The translations under genes were made by a program, and so were the position numbers. Below are positions 1-8,940 of a DNA stretch of 64,000 nucleotides, piece by piece. Every line of letters starts with the position of its first letter. Positions within the stretch are counted from its first letter, which is position 1. The DNA is from Pseudomonas sp. N40(2020) (lineage in GTDB: Bacteria > Pseudomonadota > Gammaproteobacteria > Pseudomonadales > Pseudomonadaceae): positions 1 through 64,000 of the forward strand of contig NZ_JACSZV010000018.1 of the NCBI RefSeq assembly GCF_014472415.1, given 5' to 3'. The notes beneath the pieces were generated by a model that worked only from the letters and a program-made list of their open reading frames with translations, did not search any database and had not been told where the DNA came from.

Positions 1-128
1 TAGTCCATTACTGTGTCCCATGACTAACTCGTCGTATCGTTTTGTCAGTCGGGCATCTAGCCCGGTCATTTGATATCCATGCCGTCCTTTTATAGACCAG
101 GATCGGGAGATGTGTAGATACCAATGCC

Positions 129-223
129 CATCGCTGGCAAGCCAGCTCCCACAGGTTCTTCAGTGTTCATGACATTTGTGAACGACACAAAACCTTGTGG
201 GAGCTGGCTTGCCAGCGATGAGG
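129..223. repeat. REP pair (REPIN-like), inverted
   Basis: Two inverted copies of the Pseudomonas palindrome TCGCTGGCAAGCCAGCTCCC (131-150, and its complement at about 199-218) lie about 45 bases apart. This is the arrangement of mobile REP doublets moved by REP-associated tyrosine transposases; no such transposase is in the window. It sits downstream of kguD. The first 128 bases hold no gene I can support. Confidence 0.85.
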
Positions 224-243
224 CCCATTAGGCACAGGAGATC

Positions 244-1221
244 TCAACCCAGCCAGGCATCCCGGTTCACCAGATTCAAAGGCTTCTCCCCAGCCAAAGC
301 CGCCAGCAGATTCTCCACCGCACACCGCGCCATCGCCTCGCGCGTTTCATGCGTCGCCGACCCCATATGCGGCGTCGCCACCACATTGTTGAGCTGCAAC
401 AACGGCGAGTCATGATTCAACGGCTCACGCTCGAACACATCCAGCCCCGCCGCGCGAATCCGGTTGTGACGCAGCGCATCGATCATTGCCGCCTCGTCCA
501 CCACCTTGCCCCGCGAGATGTTGATGAAGATGCTTTCCGCACGCATCAACGCAAACTGCTCGGCGCCGATCAGGGCTTCAGTCTGTGCCGTCAGTGGCAA
601 GGTCAGGCAAATGAAATCGGCCTGCTGCAACAGATCCTCCAGGCTGCGGTACTGCGCGTCGAAGCGTTCCTCAACCGCCGGTTTGCGCGACTGGCTGTGG
701 TAAATCACCGGCATGCCGAAGCCGAAATGCCCGCGCTGCGCCAACGCCTCGCCAATCCGGCCCATGCCGATAATCCCCAGCGTCTTGCCATGCACATCGG
801 TGCCGAAATGCGCCGGGCCGATGTTGCGGTGCCACTGGCCGCTGCGCACCATGTTGGCCAGTTCCACCACACGCCGGGCGGCGGCGAGGATCAGCGCGAA
901 ACCGGTGTCGGCCGTGGTTTCGGTGAGTACGTCGGGGGTGTTGGTCAGCAGGATGTTGCGGCGGGTCAGGTAGTCGATGTCGTAGTTGTCGACGCCCACT
1001 GACACGCTGGCAATGGCCTCCAGTTGCGGCGCCAGATCCAGCAAAGCGGCGTCGAGTTTCAAACTGGCGCCGAGCAAGCCGTGAGCGTGGGGCAGGGCAT
1101 CGCGCAGTTGCATCAGACCTTGGGCGTCGAGGCTTTCGATCAGCGTCACGTCAAACTGTTCTTGCAGGCGCGCCATCAGCGCGGGCGAAAGTTTCTTGTA
1201 CAGCACGACCTGTTTTTTCAT
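244..1221 (-). CDS. kguD: 2-keto-6-phosphogluconate reductase (D-2-hydroxyacid dehydrogenase family)
   Basis: This 325-residue NAD(P)-dependent D-isomer 2-hydroxyacid dehydrogenase is the last gene of the kgu operon. It should reduce 2-keto-6-phosphogluconate to 6-phosphogluconate in the cytoplasm. Family signatures are visible: a Rossmann motif (GKTLGIIGMGRIGEALAQR), the ISRGKVVDE segment with the substrate-binding Arg, and the catalytic Glu/His pair in DVFEREP and TPHMGSATHETR. I place the start at the ATG at 1221 (MKKQVVLYKKL), behind GAAGAGA. An upstream start would add 23 residues that overlap kguT and do not resemble the family. The general fold is certain; the KguD assignment rests on operon context, and related enzymes (GhrB/TkrA) act on 2-ketogluconate or glyoxylate. 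Confidence 0.88.
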   Translation of the reverse strand: MKKQVVLYKKLSPALMARLQEQFDVTLIESLDAQGLMQLRDALPHAHGLLGASLKLDAALLDLAPQLEAIASVSVGVDNYDIDYLTRRNILLTNTPDVLTETTADTGFALILAAARRVVELANMVRSGQWHRNIGPAHFGTDVHGKTLGIIGMGRIGEALAQRGHFGFGMPVIYHSQSRKPAVEERFDAQYRSLEDLLQQADFICLTLPLTAQTEALIGAEQFALMRAESIFINISRGKVVDEAAMIDALRHNRIRAAGLDVFEREPLNHDSPLLQLNNVVATPHMGSATHETREAMARCAVENLLAALAGEKPLNLVNRDAWLG

Positions 1222-1234
1222 GGCAAAAATCTCT

Positions 1235-2533
1235 TCAGGAATGAGCCGGCACGGGGCGCGTGGCAACGGCTTTGGCGACGACGCGATCACTGGCGCCGGG
1301 CTTGAGAAAAATCGTCAGCACCACCGACAGCAGCAACGCGCCGCTCATCAGCAGGTAGGAGGAACCGGGCGAACCGGTGGAGCTGTTCAGGTAACCCACC
1401 AGATATGAACCGCCGAACGAACCGAGTGCGCCCATGCTGTTGATCAGCGCCATCGCGCCACCAGCGACGTTGGCCGGGAGAATCTCCGGCACGATCGCGA
1501 AGAACGGCCCGTAGGGTGCGTACATGCAGGCGCCGGCAATCACCAGCAACGTGTACGACCACCAGAAATGCTCCGCGCCCAGTGCGTAGGAACCGTAGAA
1601 AGCAATCGAGGCGATCAGCAGCGGCGGCCAGACGAAGCGTTTGCGTTTCTGCAGTTTGTCCGAGCCCCACGACACGACGAGCATGCCAATCACCGCCGCC
1701 AGATACGGCAGCGCCGACAGCCAGCCGGCCTCGATCATGTCCATTTGCGCACCGGCCTTGAGGATCGACGGCAGCCACAGCACAAAGCCATAGACACCGA
1801 TGCTCCAGCAAAAGAACTGCAACGCCAGGATGATCACCTTCGGCGAACGGAACGCTTCGGCGTAGTTCTTCACCGCTTTGATCCCGACCTGTTCGGCGGC
1901 CAGAGCGCTTTCCAGGTCCTGCTTTTCCTGGTCGTTTAGCCACTTGGCCTGGGCTGGACGATCATCGGCGAGACGCCACCAGATAAACGCCCAGAGTACC
2001 GCCGGCAGGCCCTCGATGATGAACATCCAGCGCCAGCTGAAATGCTGCACCAGATAACCCGAGACCACCGACATCCACAGCATGGTCACCGGGTTGCCGA
2101 GGATCAGAAAGGTGTTGGCCCGCGAGCGTTCGGCACGGGTGAACCAGTGGCACAGATAGACCAGCATCGCCGGCATCACGGCGGCTTCGACCACGCCGAG
2201 CATGAAACGGATAACGATCAGCCAATAGGCGTTGGAGACCACGCCAGTCAACGTGGCGAGCCCGCCCCAGAGGATCAGGCTGACGAAAATCAGCTTCTTC
2301 ACGCTGTGCTTTTGCGCGTAGATCGCACCCGGCACCTGGAAGAAAAAGTAGCCGAGGAAGAACAGCGCACCGAGCAATGAAGACAGGCCCGGGGTGATCA
2401 TCAAATCTTCGGCCATGCCGGAGGCGGCGGCGAAGCCGTAGTTGGCGCGATCGAGATACGCCAGGCTGTAGGTGATAAACACGATCGGCATGATGTACCA
2501 CCAGCGGCGGGTGGCGAGGGTTGCGGTTTTCAT
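1235..2533 (-). CDS. kguT: 2-ketogluconate MFS transporter
   Basis: This 432-residue major facilitator of the anion:cation symporter (ACS) branch has about 12 hydrophobic segments. It should import 2-ketogluconate, produced in the periplasm by gluconate dehydrogenase, across the inner membrane. The family pattern LAYLDRANYGFAAA in TM1 and RFMLGVVEAAVMPAML after TM3 are typical of ACS transporters. The start at 2533 is preceded by a GGAGC ribosome site. It lies 54 bases after kguK and 13 bases before kguD on the same strand, consistent with one kguEKTD transcript. Confidence 0.92.
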   Translation of the reverse strand: MKTATLATRRWWYIMPIVFITYSLAYLDRANYGFAAASGMAEDLMITPGLSSLLGALFFLGYFFFQVPGAIYAQKHSVKKLIFVSLILWGGLATLTGVVSNAYWLIVIRFMLGVVEAAVMPAMLVYLCHWFTRAERSRANTFLILGNPVTMLWMSVVSGYLVQHFSWRWMFIIEGLPAVLWAFIWWRLADDRPAQAKWLNDQEKQDLESALAAEQVGIKAVKNYAEAFRSPKVIILALQFFCWSIGVYGFVLWLPSILKAGAQMDMIEAGWLSALPYLAAVIGMLVVSWGSDKLQKRKRFVWPPLLIASIAFYGSYALGAEHFWWSYTLLVIAGACMYAPYGPFFAIVPEILPANVAGGAMALINSMGALGSFGGSYLVGYLNSSTGSPGSSYLLMSGALLLSVVLTIFLKPGASDRVVAKAVATRPVPAHS

Positions 2534-2587
2534 GGTGTTGCTCCTGAGCTTGTTGTTTTTGTCGCAGCAGGTTCAAATTTTCGCTGA

Positions 2588-3607
2588 CTAGGCTGGCCTC
2601 TTCGCGAGCAGGCTCGCTCCCACAAGGGAATGCATTTCAAACGTGGGAGCGAGCCTGCTCGCGAAGGCAGACTCAAATTCAACCGATAACTCCAGGCGGG
2701 TGGGCAACCCCTCCATATCCCCGCGACTCTGCACCGCCCGACTGCCAATCCAGTTCGCACGCTGCACCGCCTCGGCAAAACTCTGGTGTTCGAGCAGGGC
2801 ACTGATCATCCCCACCGCAAAGCCGTCACCGGCACCCACCGTGTCGACGACATGGGCCACCGGCACCCCGGCGACAAAGCCCTGATCCAGATGCGTGCGG
2901 TAATAGGCACCCTGTGGGCCAAGTTTGATCGCCACCGCTTCGGCGCCTTGATCGAGGTAAAACGCGGCAATGTCCGCAGGATCTTCAAAACCGGTGAGCA
3001 GGCGACCTTCGCTCAACCCCGGCAACACCCAATGGGCGAGGGCGGCGAGGCGGTTGATCTCGGTGATCATTTCACGCTCGCTGGCCCACAGGCTCGGGCG
3101 CAGATTGGGGTCGAACGACACGCTGCGCCCGGCATTGCGCATGCGGGTCATCAGCTCGAACGACATTTCCCGCGCAGACGCCGACAGCGCTGGCGGAATG
3201 CCCGTGGCATGAAGATGCCGGGCGCTCAGCAGGTTTTCGGTGATTGAGCGTGGTGACAGATGACTGGCCGCCGAACCGCGACGGAAATATTCGACTTGCG
3301 GATCACTGCCATCGTCGGTGCGCGACTTGAACTGGAAACCGGTGGGGTGCGCCGTGTCGACATCGACATGGCTGCAATCGAGACCTTCTTTCGCCAGTGT
3401 CTCAACCACAAAGCGCCCGAGCGAATCGGCACCCACCCGGCTCAGCCAGGCCACATTGAAACCCAGCCGCGAAAGCCCGATCGTAACGTTGCTGTCGGCG
3501 CCGGCAATGCGCTTATGAAAGTGCTCGACCGCCGCCAGATCACCGCATTGCTCGGCTACGAGCATCGCCATGGTTTCGCCAAACGACAAAATATCGATCT
3601 TAGACAT
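2588..3607 (-). CDS. kguK: 2-ketogluconate kinase (PfkB family), C-terminus extended by a REP doublet
   Basis: This PfkB/ribokinase-family sugar kinase should phosphorylate 2-ketogluconate to 2-keto-6-phosphogluconate with ATP. The N-terminal GETMAML and GGD-like [14 protein letters not shown] region and the C-terminal signature [13 protein letters not shown], with the catalytic Asp in GAGD, are intact. The start at 3607 overlaps the end of kguE by 8 bases, so translation is probably coupled. The protein is 339 residues, some 20-30 longer than I expect for KguK. The last ~27 residues (after about residue 312) are translated from an inverted REP pair and so are probably not ancestral. Catalytic residues lie well before this tail. 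Confidence 0.9.
   Translation of the reverse strand: MSKIDILSFGETMAMLVAEQCGDLAAVEHFHKRIAGADSNVTIGLSRLGFNVAWLSRVGADSLGRFVVETLAKEGLDCSHVDVDTAHPTGFQFKSRTDDGSDPQVEYFRRGSAASHLSPRSITENLLSARHLHATGIPPALSASAREMSFELMTRMRNAGRSVSFDPNLRPSLWASEREMITEINRLAALAHWVLPGLSEGRLLTGFEDPADIAAFYLDQGAEAVAIKLGPQGAYYRTHLDQGFVAGVPVAHVVDTVGAGDGFAVGMISALLEHQSFAEAVQRANWIGSRAVQSRGDMEGLPTRLELSVEFESAFASRLAPTFEMHSLVGASLLAKRPA
2592..2672. repeat. REP doublet inside the 3' end of kguK
   Basis: The block TTCGCGAGCAGGCTCGCTCC (2601-2620) is repeated in inverse orientation at 2644-2668 (GAGCGAGCCTGCTCGCGAAG). This forms a REPIN-like doublet. Unlike the other REPs of the window it lies within an open reading frame and supplies the kguK stop region. 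Confidence 0.85.
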
Positions 3608-4382
3608 GAGCAGGCTCCAGACGCGATTGGCCGAGGCGGGCGAGGGCGGCGACGTGTGCTGTGGTCAACTCGACCAGATCATCACCCTGCAACGGATACT
3701 CGGCCGCGCGCATAACGCCTTGGGCCATGTGCCGCAAGAGTTGTTCCCACAGATGCAAATCGCTGACAGCGGGCGGCACGGCTACCAGTTTGCCGTCGGC
3801 ACGCCGGGCCACGGCCTTGCAGTGCACGTAGCCGACGTGGCGACCGAGCAGGCGTGCGGCGCTGGTGGCGGACTGGTCTTGCCACTGCCAGTTGCCGATG
3901 TCGAACGTCATTTTGATTGGCAGGTTGTGCTGTTCGACGGCGGTGAAGAAACGCTGAAAAGGTTCGATCCGCCCGCCGTGCAGGGTCTGGTCGTTCTCCA
4001 CCAGTAATTGCACCGGGCTGTTATTGAGCCGTTGCTTGAGGACTGACAGATCACAGTTGTCGGTGAAGTAGCCGAGGGAGACTTTCAGCCACTTCGAACC
4101 GAACGCCTCGGCGTGCTGCAGGGCGGTGATCAACTCGGGATTGGGTTGTGCCTGGCCGGCGAGCCACAGTTCGGTCGGTGAGGAATAGATGCTTTGCAGG
4201 CCCTGCGCCTGGGTGGCGGCGCTTAACTGGGCGGGCACTTCGCGGGTCAGCAATTCCTCGCGCCACTCGATGCGATCGGCACCGGCAGCGGCCAATACGT
4301 CGATAAAAAAATCTTGCCCGCGTTGGCGCACAAGGTCGGCGCCGTAGCTGGACAGGCTGATGGAAACGGCAGGTTTAGTCAT
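3600..4382 (-). CDS. kguE: kgu operon sugar isomerase/epimerase-like protein
   Basis: This 260-residue TIM-barrel protein belongs to the xylose isomerase-like/AP endonuclease 2 superfamily and is the first gene of the kgu operon. Metal-ligand-type residues are visible in [22 protein letters not shown] (Asp and Gly-Asn after the strand) and VGYVHCKAV (His). Its exact reaction in 2-ketogluconate catabolism is not settled as far as I know. The start at 4382 has an AGAGG ribosome site, and the PtxS operator lies immediately upstream of it, so repressor binding would block the operon at its head. Confidence 0.85.
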   Translation of the reverse strand: MTKPAVSISLSSYGADLVRQRGQDFFIDVLAAAGADRIEWREELLTREVPAQLSAATQAQGLQSIYSSPTELWLAGQAQPNPELITALQHAEAFGSKWLKVSLGYFTDNCDLSVLKQRLNNSPVQLLVENDQTLHGGRIEPFQRFFTAVEQHNLPIKMTFDIGNWQWQDQSATSAARLLGRHVGYVHCKAVARRADGKLVAVPPAVSDLHLWEQLLRHMAQGVMRAAEYPLQGDDLVELTTAHVAALARLGQSRLEPAHV

Positions 4383-4395
4383 TGTTGTTTACCTC

Positions 4396-4409
4396 TGAAA
4401 CCGGTTTCA
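4396..4409. promoter_or_regulatory. PtxS operator (kgu promoter)
   Basis: A perfect 14-base palindrome TGAAACCGGTTTCA lies 13 bases upstream of the kguE start codon. This is the recognised PtxS target in Pseudomonas; PtxS releases it on binding 2-ketogluconate. An identical copy lies upstream of ptxS. Confidence 0.9.
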
Positions 4410-4458
4410 TTTTTGTTCAAATTTTTTTCAGATGTTTCTATGTTGTTCTTTCGGACCT

Positions 4459-4480
4459 CATCGCTGGCAAGCCAGCGATG
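4459..4480. repeat. Single REP palindrome
   Basis: Perfect palindrome CATCGCTGGC-AA-GCCAGCGATG between ptxS and kguE. It could form a stem downstream of ptxS and weaken read-through from ptxS into kguE. Confidence 0.75.
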
Positions 4481-4492
4481 GGGCCCGATCAG

Positions 4493-5518
4493 TCACCGCA
4501 AATTCCCGATGGTCGAACCCCGCTCAACCAACACCGGCGCATAATCCAGCACCCGCGCCGCCTCATCATCCCCACGCAAACGCTTGAGCAAACACTCAAA
4601 CGCTCGCGCGCCAATCTCTTCCGTCGGCTGGGCAAGCGCCGTAATCCCGCTGCCGACCAACGGATACCAATCCAGATCATCCAGGGCGATCAGCCCGACA
4701 TCCTCAAACAACCGTGAACCGATCCTGCGCAACGCATGAGTCGCTGCCAGCGCCGCGACTCCATTGGCGCAAAACAGCGCCTTTGGCCCAGCAGCAGGTG
4801 TGTTTAAAAAGGTTTGAAGATGAGTGGCCAGATCAGCGCCGGTTTCCAGCACCGCCCCAGTCAACCCTGAACGCTGCGCAACCTGCGCTTGAAAACTGCT
4901 GACCCGCTCGATCCGCGAGCTGGTGCCGTCATACGGTTCGGTCACCAGCAACACGTCGCGAAAACCACGCTGCTCAAGATGGGCGAGGGCCATCTCCACT
5001 GCCTGGGGGTTGTTCAGCCCAACCATGTCGCTGTCTAGCCCGTCGACCTTGCGATCCACCAGAACGAGCGGCATCTCACGGTGCAGCTCGTGCAATTCGT
5101 CACGGTGATGGCCGAGGGTGTTAACGATCAGCCCTTCGATGTTGTACGAGCGCAGCAGCGCCAAGTGCTGGCGTTCCTGCTCGTCATCGCGGTCGGTGTT
5201 GCACACCACCAGGCTGTAGCCGTGCGCACGGCAGGCGGTTTCCACCCCGTGCATCACGGCGATCGAATAAGGGTTGCGGATATCGGCCACCAGCATGCCG
5301 ATCAGGCGAGTGCGCCCGCGTTTCAAGCCGCGAGCCATCTGGTTGGGCCGATAGCCCAGTTCGCTGATCGCTTGCTCGATGCGCAAGGCAATGGCGTCGG
5401 AGAGCAGGGCGCGGTCATCGCCGATAAAGCGCGAGACGCTGGCCTTGGAAACACCGGCGCGTTCGGCGACATCTAGCATGGTGACACGGCTGCGTTGGGC
5501 GGCAGAGAAATCGTTCAA
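4493..5518 (-). CDS. ptxS: LacI-family repressor of 2-ketogluconate catabolism
   Basis: This 341-residue LacI/GalR regulator has its helix-turn-helix at about residues 13-35 (VTMLDVAERAGVSKASVSRF) followed by the hinge and a periplasmic-binding-protein-like effector domain (RLIGMLVADIRNPYS). It should repress the kgu operon and itself, with 2-ketogluconate as inducer. The only start that keeps the usual N-terminal residues (NDFSAAQRSRVT) is a TTG at 5518. An ATG at 5479 would start inside the HTH region, so TTG is preferred. A PtxS operator lies 31 bases upstream, consistent with autoregulation. Confidence 0.92.
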   Translation of the reverse strand: MNDFSAAQRSRVTMLDVAERAGVSKASVSRFIGDDRALLSDAIALRIEQAISELGYRPNQMARGLKRGRTRLIGMLVADIRNPYSIAVMHGVETACRAHGYSLVVCNTDRDDEQERQHLALLRSYNIEGLIVNTLGHHRDELHELHREMPLVLVDRKVDGLDSDMVGLNNPQAVEMALAHLEQRGFRDVLLVTEPYDGTSSRIERVSSFQAQVAQRSGLTGAVLETGADLATHLQTFLNTPAAGPKALFCANGVAALAATHALRRIGSRLFEDVGLIALDDLDWYPLVGSGITALAQPTEEIGARAFECLLKRLRGDDEAARVLDYAPVLVERGSTIGNLR

Positions 5519-5548
5519 GGGATTGACCTTATTTTTGTAGGAAACGCC

Positions 5549-5562
5549 TGAAACCGGTTTCA
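5549..5562. promoter_or_regulatory. PtxS operator (ptxS promoter)
   Basis: The perfect palindrome TGAAACCGGTTTCA is identical to the copy in front of kguE and sits 31 bases upstream of the ptxS start. Confidence 0.88.
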
Positions 5563-5641
5563 GAAGACACGATAAACCTCACTCGCGTCAACCCACTCTC
5601 GCGCAGAATTCCCTCTAACTCCCGACAGACGGTCGCATTAC

Positions 5642-5657
5642 CTGTCAGATATGACAG
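5642..5657 (+). promoter_or_regulatory. Lux-box-like palindrome upstream of the 274-residue hypothetical gene
   Basis: CTGTCA-GATA-TGACAG is a perfect inverted repeat fitting the CT-N12-AG layout of LuxR-type boxes (extended: ACCTGTCAGATATGACAGTA). A possible -10, CAATAT, lies at 5683-5688, 25 bases downstream, and the start codon is at 5749. Equivalent elements occur at 11903-11918 and 25349-25364 at almost the same distances from their genes. No luxR or luxI gene is in the window, so the regulator is unknown. Confidence 0.55.
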
Positions 5658-5748
5658 TAGGCAGCTGGAGTGAATCGGCGCTCAATATCTGAAAGCGTCA
5701 TTCAACAAGAATATGCGCTGAGACCACCTCACAGAGCGAGAATCTGAG

Positions 5749-6573
5749 ATGCCGGGGCCTAATGAACACGTCACCGCTGCAGGTTTGAAAATTGACGGTG
5801 TAAGCGAGAGCGATTCGGAAGGCCGTGTACCTTTGGAGCAACTGATCAATGGGACGATCATCAGAATTCCCAAGTGGGATCGTTTCCCTAATGGACCCGA
5901 TCGGTTTTCGATCCTTCATATCTTCTGGTTACAGAACAATGTTGAGAAGGAAATATATACCGAGATATACACCGAAGTAGATGACCAGCCAGAGTTTACT
6001 TTTCCATTGACGCCCCAACAAATGAGGGAGGATGGGGTCGCTTTTATCTATTATATCCTTGAAGGCTATGATGGGAACGATGATCCATCTCCTATAAAGA
6101 AGCTGACAATTGATCACGCTTTGCCACTAACTCTTAAGGCGCCCGGCTTTCCTGACGCAAATAAATCCGGATATATTGGATGCACTCCTTATAACCCAGA
6201 CAGTCCGCCTATATGGGTGTGCATCAGATTAAAAATTTCCGCGGAACTCGTTTTTCGAGAGTTCGACGAGTTTGTCCTTGAGTGGCAGGGCTTCCCGAAT
6301 CTCAACATCGCACCGCCCCCGCTAACCGAGTTGTTTCGGTTAACCAAAACATTAAGTTTAACGGACACGAGAGATGGGTTTTTCTTTGAGATACCTTTTG
6401 AGCCGTATGTAAGGCCGATGTTTGACGAACACTCGGGTACAGCGCAATACACGATAGTTAGAAATGGAGTGCCGTTTGCAAGGTCTATTAAAAGTTATGT
6501 GAAGATAGATCGAGTTATCGATGGTGAACCCATTCCCTGCGGTGGATTCCCATTGGGACATAAAAAAGTTTGA
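5749..6573 (+). CDS. Hypothetical protein, beta-rich
   Basis: This 274-residue protein of unknown function has no signal peptide, no transmembrane segment and no catalytic motif. It is rich in alternating hydrophobic/polar residues and Pro, as in Ig-like or fibronectin-like beta sandwiches. A segment about residues 115-150 (KKLTIDHALPLTL... then SGYIGCTPY) resembles in layout the linker ahead of a repeat in the next gene (FNVRRLPPPSLIPC), so the two products may share a domain type. Base composition is visibly AT-richer than the flanking kgu and RND genes, suggesting transfer. The ATG at 5749 has only a weak ribosome site. The lux-box-like palindrome lies 92 bases upstream. Confidence 0.7.
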   Translation: MPGPNEHVTAAGLKIDGVSESDSEGRVPLEQLINGTIIRIPKWDRFPNGPDRFSILHIFWLQNNVEKEIYTEIYTEVDDQPEFTFPLTPQQMREDGVAFIYYILEGYDGNDDPSPIKKLTIDHALPLTLKAPGFPDANKSGYIGCTPYNPDSPPIWVCIRLKISAELVFREFDEFVLEWQGFPNLNIAPPPLTELFRLTKTLSLTDTRDGFFFEIPFEPYVRPMFDEHSGTAQYTIVRNGVPFARSIKSYVKIDRVIDGEPIPCGGFPLGHKKV

Positions 6574-6722
6574 AGTTTTCCTGAGTTTTGCGGTGCCGTT
6601 GTGTTTCATAAACAGGTCGCCAGTCGCCCGGTGCGAGTGTTGATGTACTTTTATGCCGTTTCGTCAAACTTCGTGATAAGCCGGGATTGATTTGGCTTGG
6701 ATGTTTTATTTGGAGAAAAAAC

Positions 6723-8732
6723 ATGACTATTGAAGAGAAAATCGGTAAAGGAAAGAAACTGACAGCCCAAGAAGTGGCCGCGAAGTCTCGGTTGGAATTG
6801 CGTACGTCCACCGTTAACGTTGGCCTTCTCGCTGAATCACCCATCATTGTGGGGCAGATTGTCGACAATCTGATTCCAAAATCGATTCTGGACCCAGGGC
6901 CGATGATAGTCAGATTCGACACTAAAACAATTGCGGTTCCTCACGCTGACGATGAATGGGAGCTTTTGCAGCGCAAAGGAACGTCCGGGGCTGGAACATT
7001 AGTTGACTCTGATGTTTTTGGGCCTATAGCAACTCGTCCTGAATTTGTAGACATTCCAGTGCCTACAACAGGGCTTCTTGATGATGATTTGACGAAGATG
7101 TCGACAACTTATCAATTTCAGTTCATACATTACAAAGGTAGCGATGGCAATCCAGACGAAACTGCGTGGGTGACGGCGGAGATTGATCGCACTGCGCCTG
7201 AAGAGGATAAAGTTTCCGGTGTTAAGTACAAGCCGGAGGCATTGATCTTCTTGAACTTGCCAGCGCCCAGATTGATTGATGATGAGTGGCTAAAGAATAA
7301 CTCGCAACTTTCTTTGAGTGTCAATATTGGCTATGAATTTTATCGCCCTGATGATGTGATTGATATCTTTATCGATACTAACTATGGGGCAGGCACAGCT
7401 GTCCATAGTCAACCGCTGACCTCGGCCACTGTGAATATTCCACAAGCCCAACTTCCAAAGCTCGATTCACTTTACTTTATCTGGTACGTATTGCGCGATG
7501 TAGTGGGTAATGAAAGTGATCCCGCTCTTTCCGGATCGTTTAATGTTCGGCGCCTTCCGCCCCCTTCTTTGATTCCTTGTGTGATTCCCAAGGGTATTTC
7601 GCCGGATGTCATCGACCTTGAAGATATTGAAACTCCTGTTTTCGTGAATGTGCCGTATACCACCAATGGTAATGATAATGACCGTATTATCGCATCGGTC
7701 ACCAATGGTACATTGCCGATCTCACTGGGTAACCAACCCTTGGGCACAGCGCCAAGAACACTTCAGTTCCAGATTACTACCAGTAGATTGTTGGCGCTTT
7801 GGGGCAACGCTACAGCGGAAGTTCCGATTACCGCCAATTACAAATTTTCACGTGGCCTTGAACCGTTGATTGACTCAGTCGATACGAATTCCGCTCTGGA
7901 CTTTACCTACCGAGGCCCTATAAATCCGGTCTTCCCTGGAAGGGAAAACCCAAACATGACGAAGGTCACCATTCTAGGGGATTCTAAAACACCTAATCAT
8001 ATTATTGCGGATGACCGAGGTAAAAACGCGGAAATCAGCACACCAATGATTACTGCTCCCGTAGTGTGGACGCCAATAGGGGACGAAACTGCAAAACTCT
8101 GGTTCAATGGCGTTGCTGTAGATACCCAGTTGCTTACTGCCGGTGCAGTTACACCACTATCCTTTACGCTGCTTCCTGCTGTTATTGACTTAGCGGGCCC
8201 AGGTACAAAAATCGCTTACTGGACGATTGAAGAAACGGGTGGGCGCAATGTAATGAAGTCGCTGGACACGGAAGTGACTATTGATAATGTCCGGGTCGCG
8301 CTGCCCGCGCCATCAGTTCGATTGTTTAACAATCTCGTATCATGCCGGTACTTGACTCTCGGCGATCGTGAGTTGCCAGTGACAGTTCCTATTGATGCGA
8401 CTTATATGCCGACTAACACGGTCGTAACATTAAAATCGGTAGGCACTTCGGACTCACAAGGCCTCATAGAAATTCCAGGTACTGAGTTCAGCAAAACTTA
8501 CACTATTACCGGTTCTGAAACAGGTGGTCAGTTTGTAGAAAATATCCAGCCATATTTGACGAAGTTGAAACCCATTCAGCCTCCATTCAGCTCCGGTCTT
8601 CCGAATGGATATATCAAGATCTGGTATGAGGTCACTATTTTTGGTGTGCCGACACCGTCGTTGGAATTCCTTAATGAGGTTTCCTTGCTGAACGATAGCG
8701 GAAACTACTGTGAAGGAACGCCAACCAATTAA
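6723..8732 (+). CDS. Hypothetical protein with repeated Ig-like segments
   Basis: This 669-residue protein was not recognised. I place the start at ATG 6723 behind GGAGAAAA. At least three similar blocks follow one another: VRFDTK..., the segment after LPAPRLIDDEW, the segment after LPPPSLIPC, and the segment after LPAPSVRLFNN. Each begins with a (L)PxP linker and runs into beta-strand-like sequence with IxYxxxxxxG endings (KIAYWTIEETGG, YIKIWYEVTIFG). This looks like tandem Ig/cadherin-type modules of about 150 residues. There is no signal peptide, so export, if any, is non-classical. It follows the 274-residue gene and precedes the autotransporter, and a strong terminator closes it. AT-rich composition suggests horizontal origin. 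Confidence 0.75.
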   Translation: MTIEEKIGKGKKLTAQEVAAKSRLELRTSTVNVGLLAESPIIVGQIVDNLIPKSILDPGPMIVRFDTKTIAVPHADDEWELLQRKGTSGAGTLVDSDVFGPIATRPEFVDIPVPTTGLLDDDLTKMSTTYQFQFIHYKGSDGNPDETAWVTAEIDRTAPEEDKVSGVKYKPEALIFLNLPAPRLIDDEWLKNNSQLSLSVNIGYEFYRPDDVIDIFIDTNYGAGTAVHSQPLTSATVNIPQAQLPKLDSLYFIWYVLRDVVGNESDPALSGSFNVRRLPPPSLIPCVIPKGISPDVIDLEDIETPVFVNVPYTTNGNDNDRIIASVTNGTLPISLGNQPLGTAPRTLQFQITTSRLLALWGNATAEVPITANYKFSRGLEPLIDSVDTNSALDFTYRGPINPVFPGRENPNMTKVTILGDSKTPNHIIADDRGKNAEISTPMITAPVVWTPIGDETAKLWFNGVAVDTQLLTAGAVTPLSFTLLPAVIDLAGPGTKIAYWTIEETGGRNVMKSLDTEVTIDNVRVALPAPSVRLFNNLVSCRYLTLGDRELPVTVPIDATYMPTNTVVTLKSVGTSDSQGLIEIPGTEFSKTYTITGSETGGQFVENIQPYLTKLKPIQPPFSSGLPNGYIKIWYEVTIFGVPTPSLEFLNEVSLLNDSGNYCEGTPTN

Positions 8733-8747
8733 ATCTGACTGAGCATT

Positions 8748-8778
8748 TACCGGGGGAGCACGCTCTCCCGGTATTTTT
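8748..8778 (+). terminator. Rho-independent terminator
   Basis: Stem TACCGGGGGAG / CTCTCCCGGTA is followed by five T residues, 15 bases after the stop of the 669-residue gene. It separates that gene from the autotransporter. Confidence 0.85.
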
Positions 8779-8940
8779 CCCATTGCAGTAGGTAAGACTT
8801 CCCTGTTGAATCTCGGATTATTCCTACATACCGGGGTTACGCTTAGTTGTAGTGTGCCGGCGTTAATGGGCGACAAATGGTTGCTCACCAATCTCACCTC
8901 CTCGTTTCTCCAGTACGAAAAAAGCGGAAAACTCTATTAT

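Noticed and set aside
4021-4060. CTGACAG-like half-sites in kguE, and similar single halves in coding sequence near 6760, 9790 and 9965
   Set aside because: They lack the inverted second half and lie inside genes, so I did not count them with the lux-box-like elements.
8806-8940. Upstream TTG start for the autotransporter
   Set aside because: It adds 45 residues ahead of a well-formed signal peptide and has no ribosome site.
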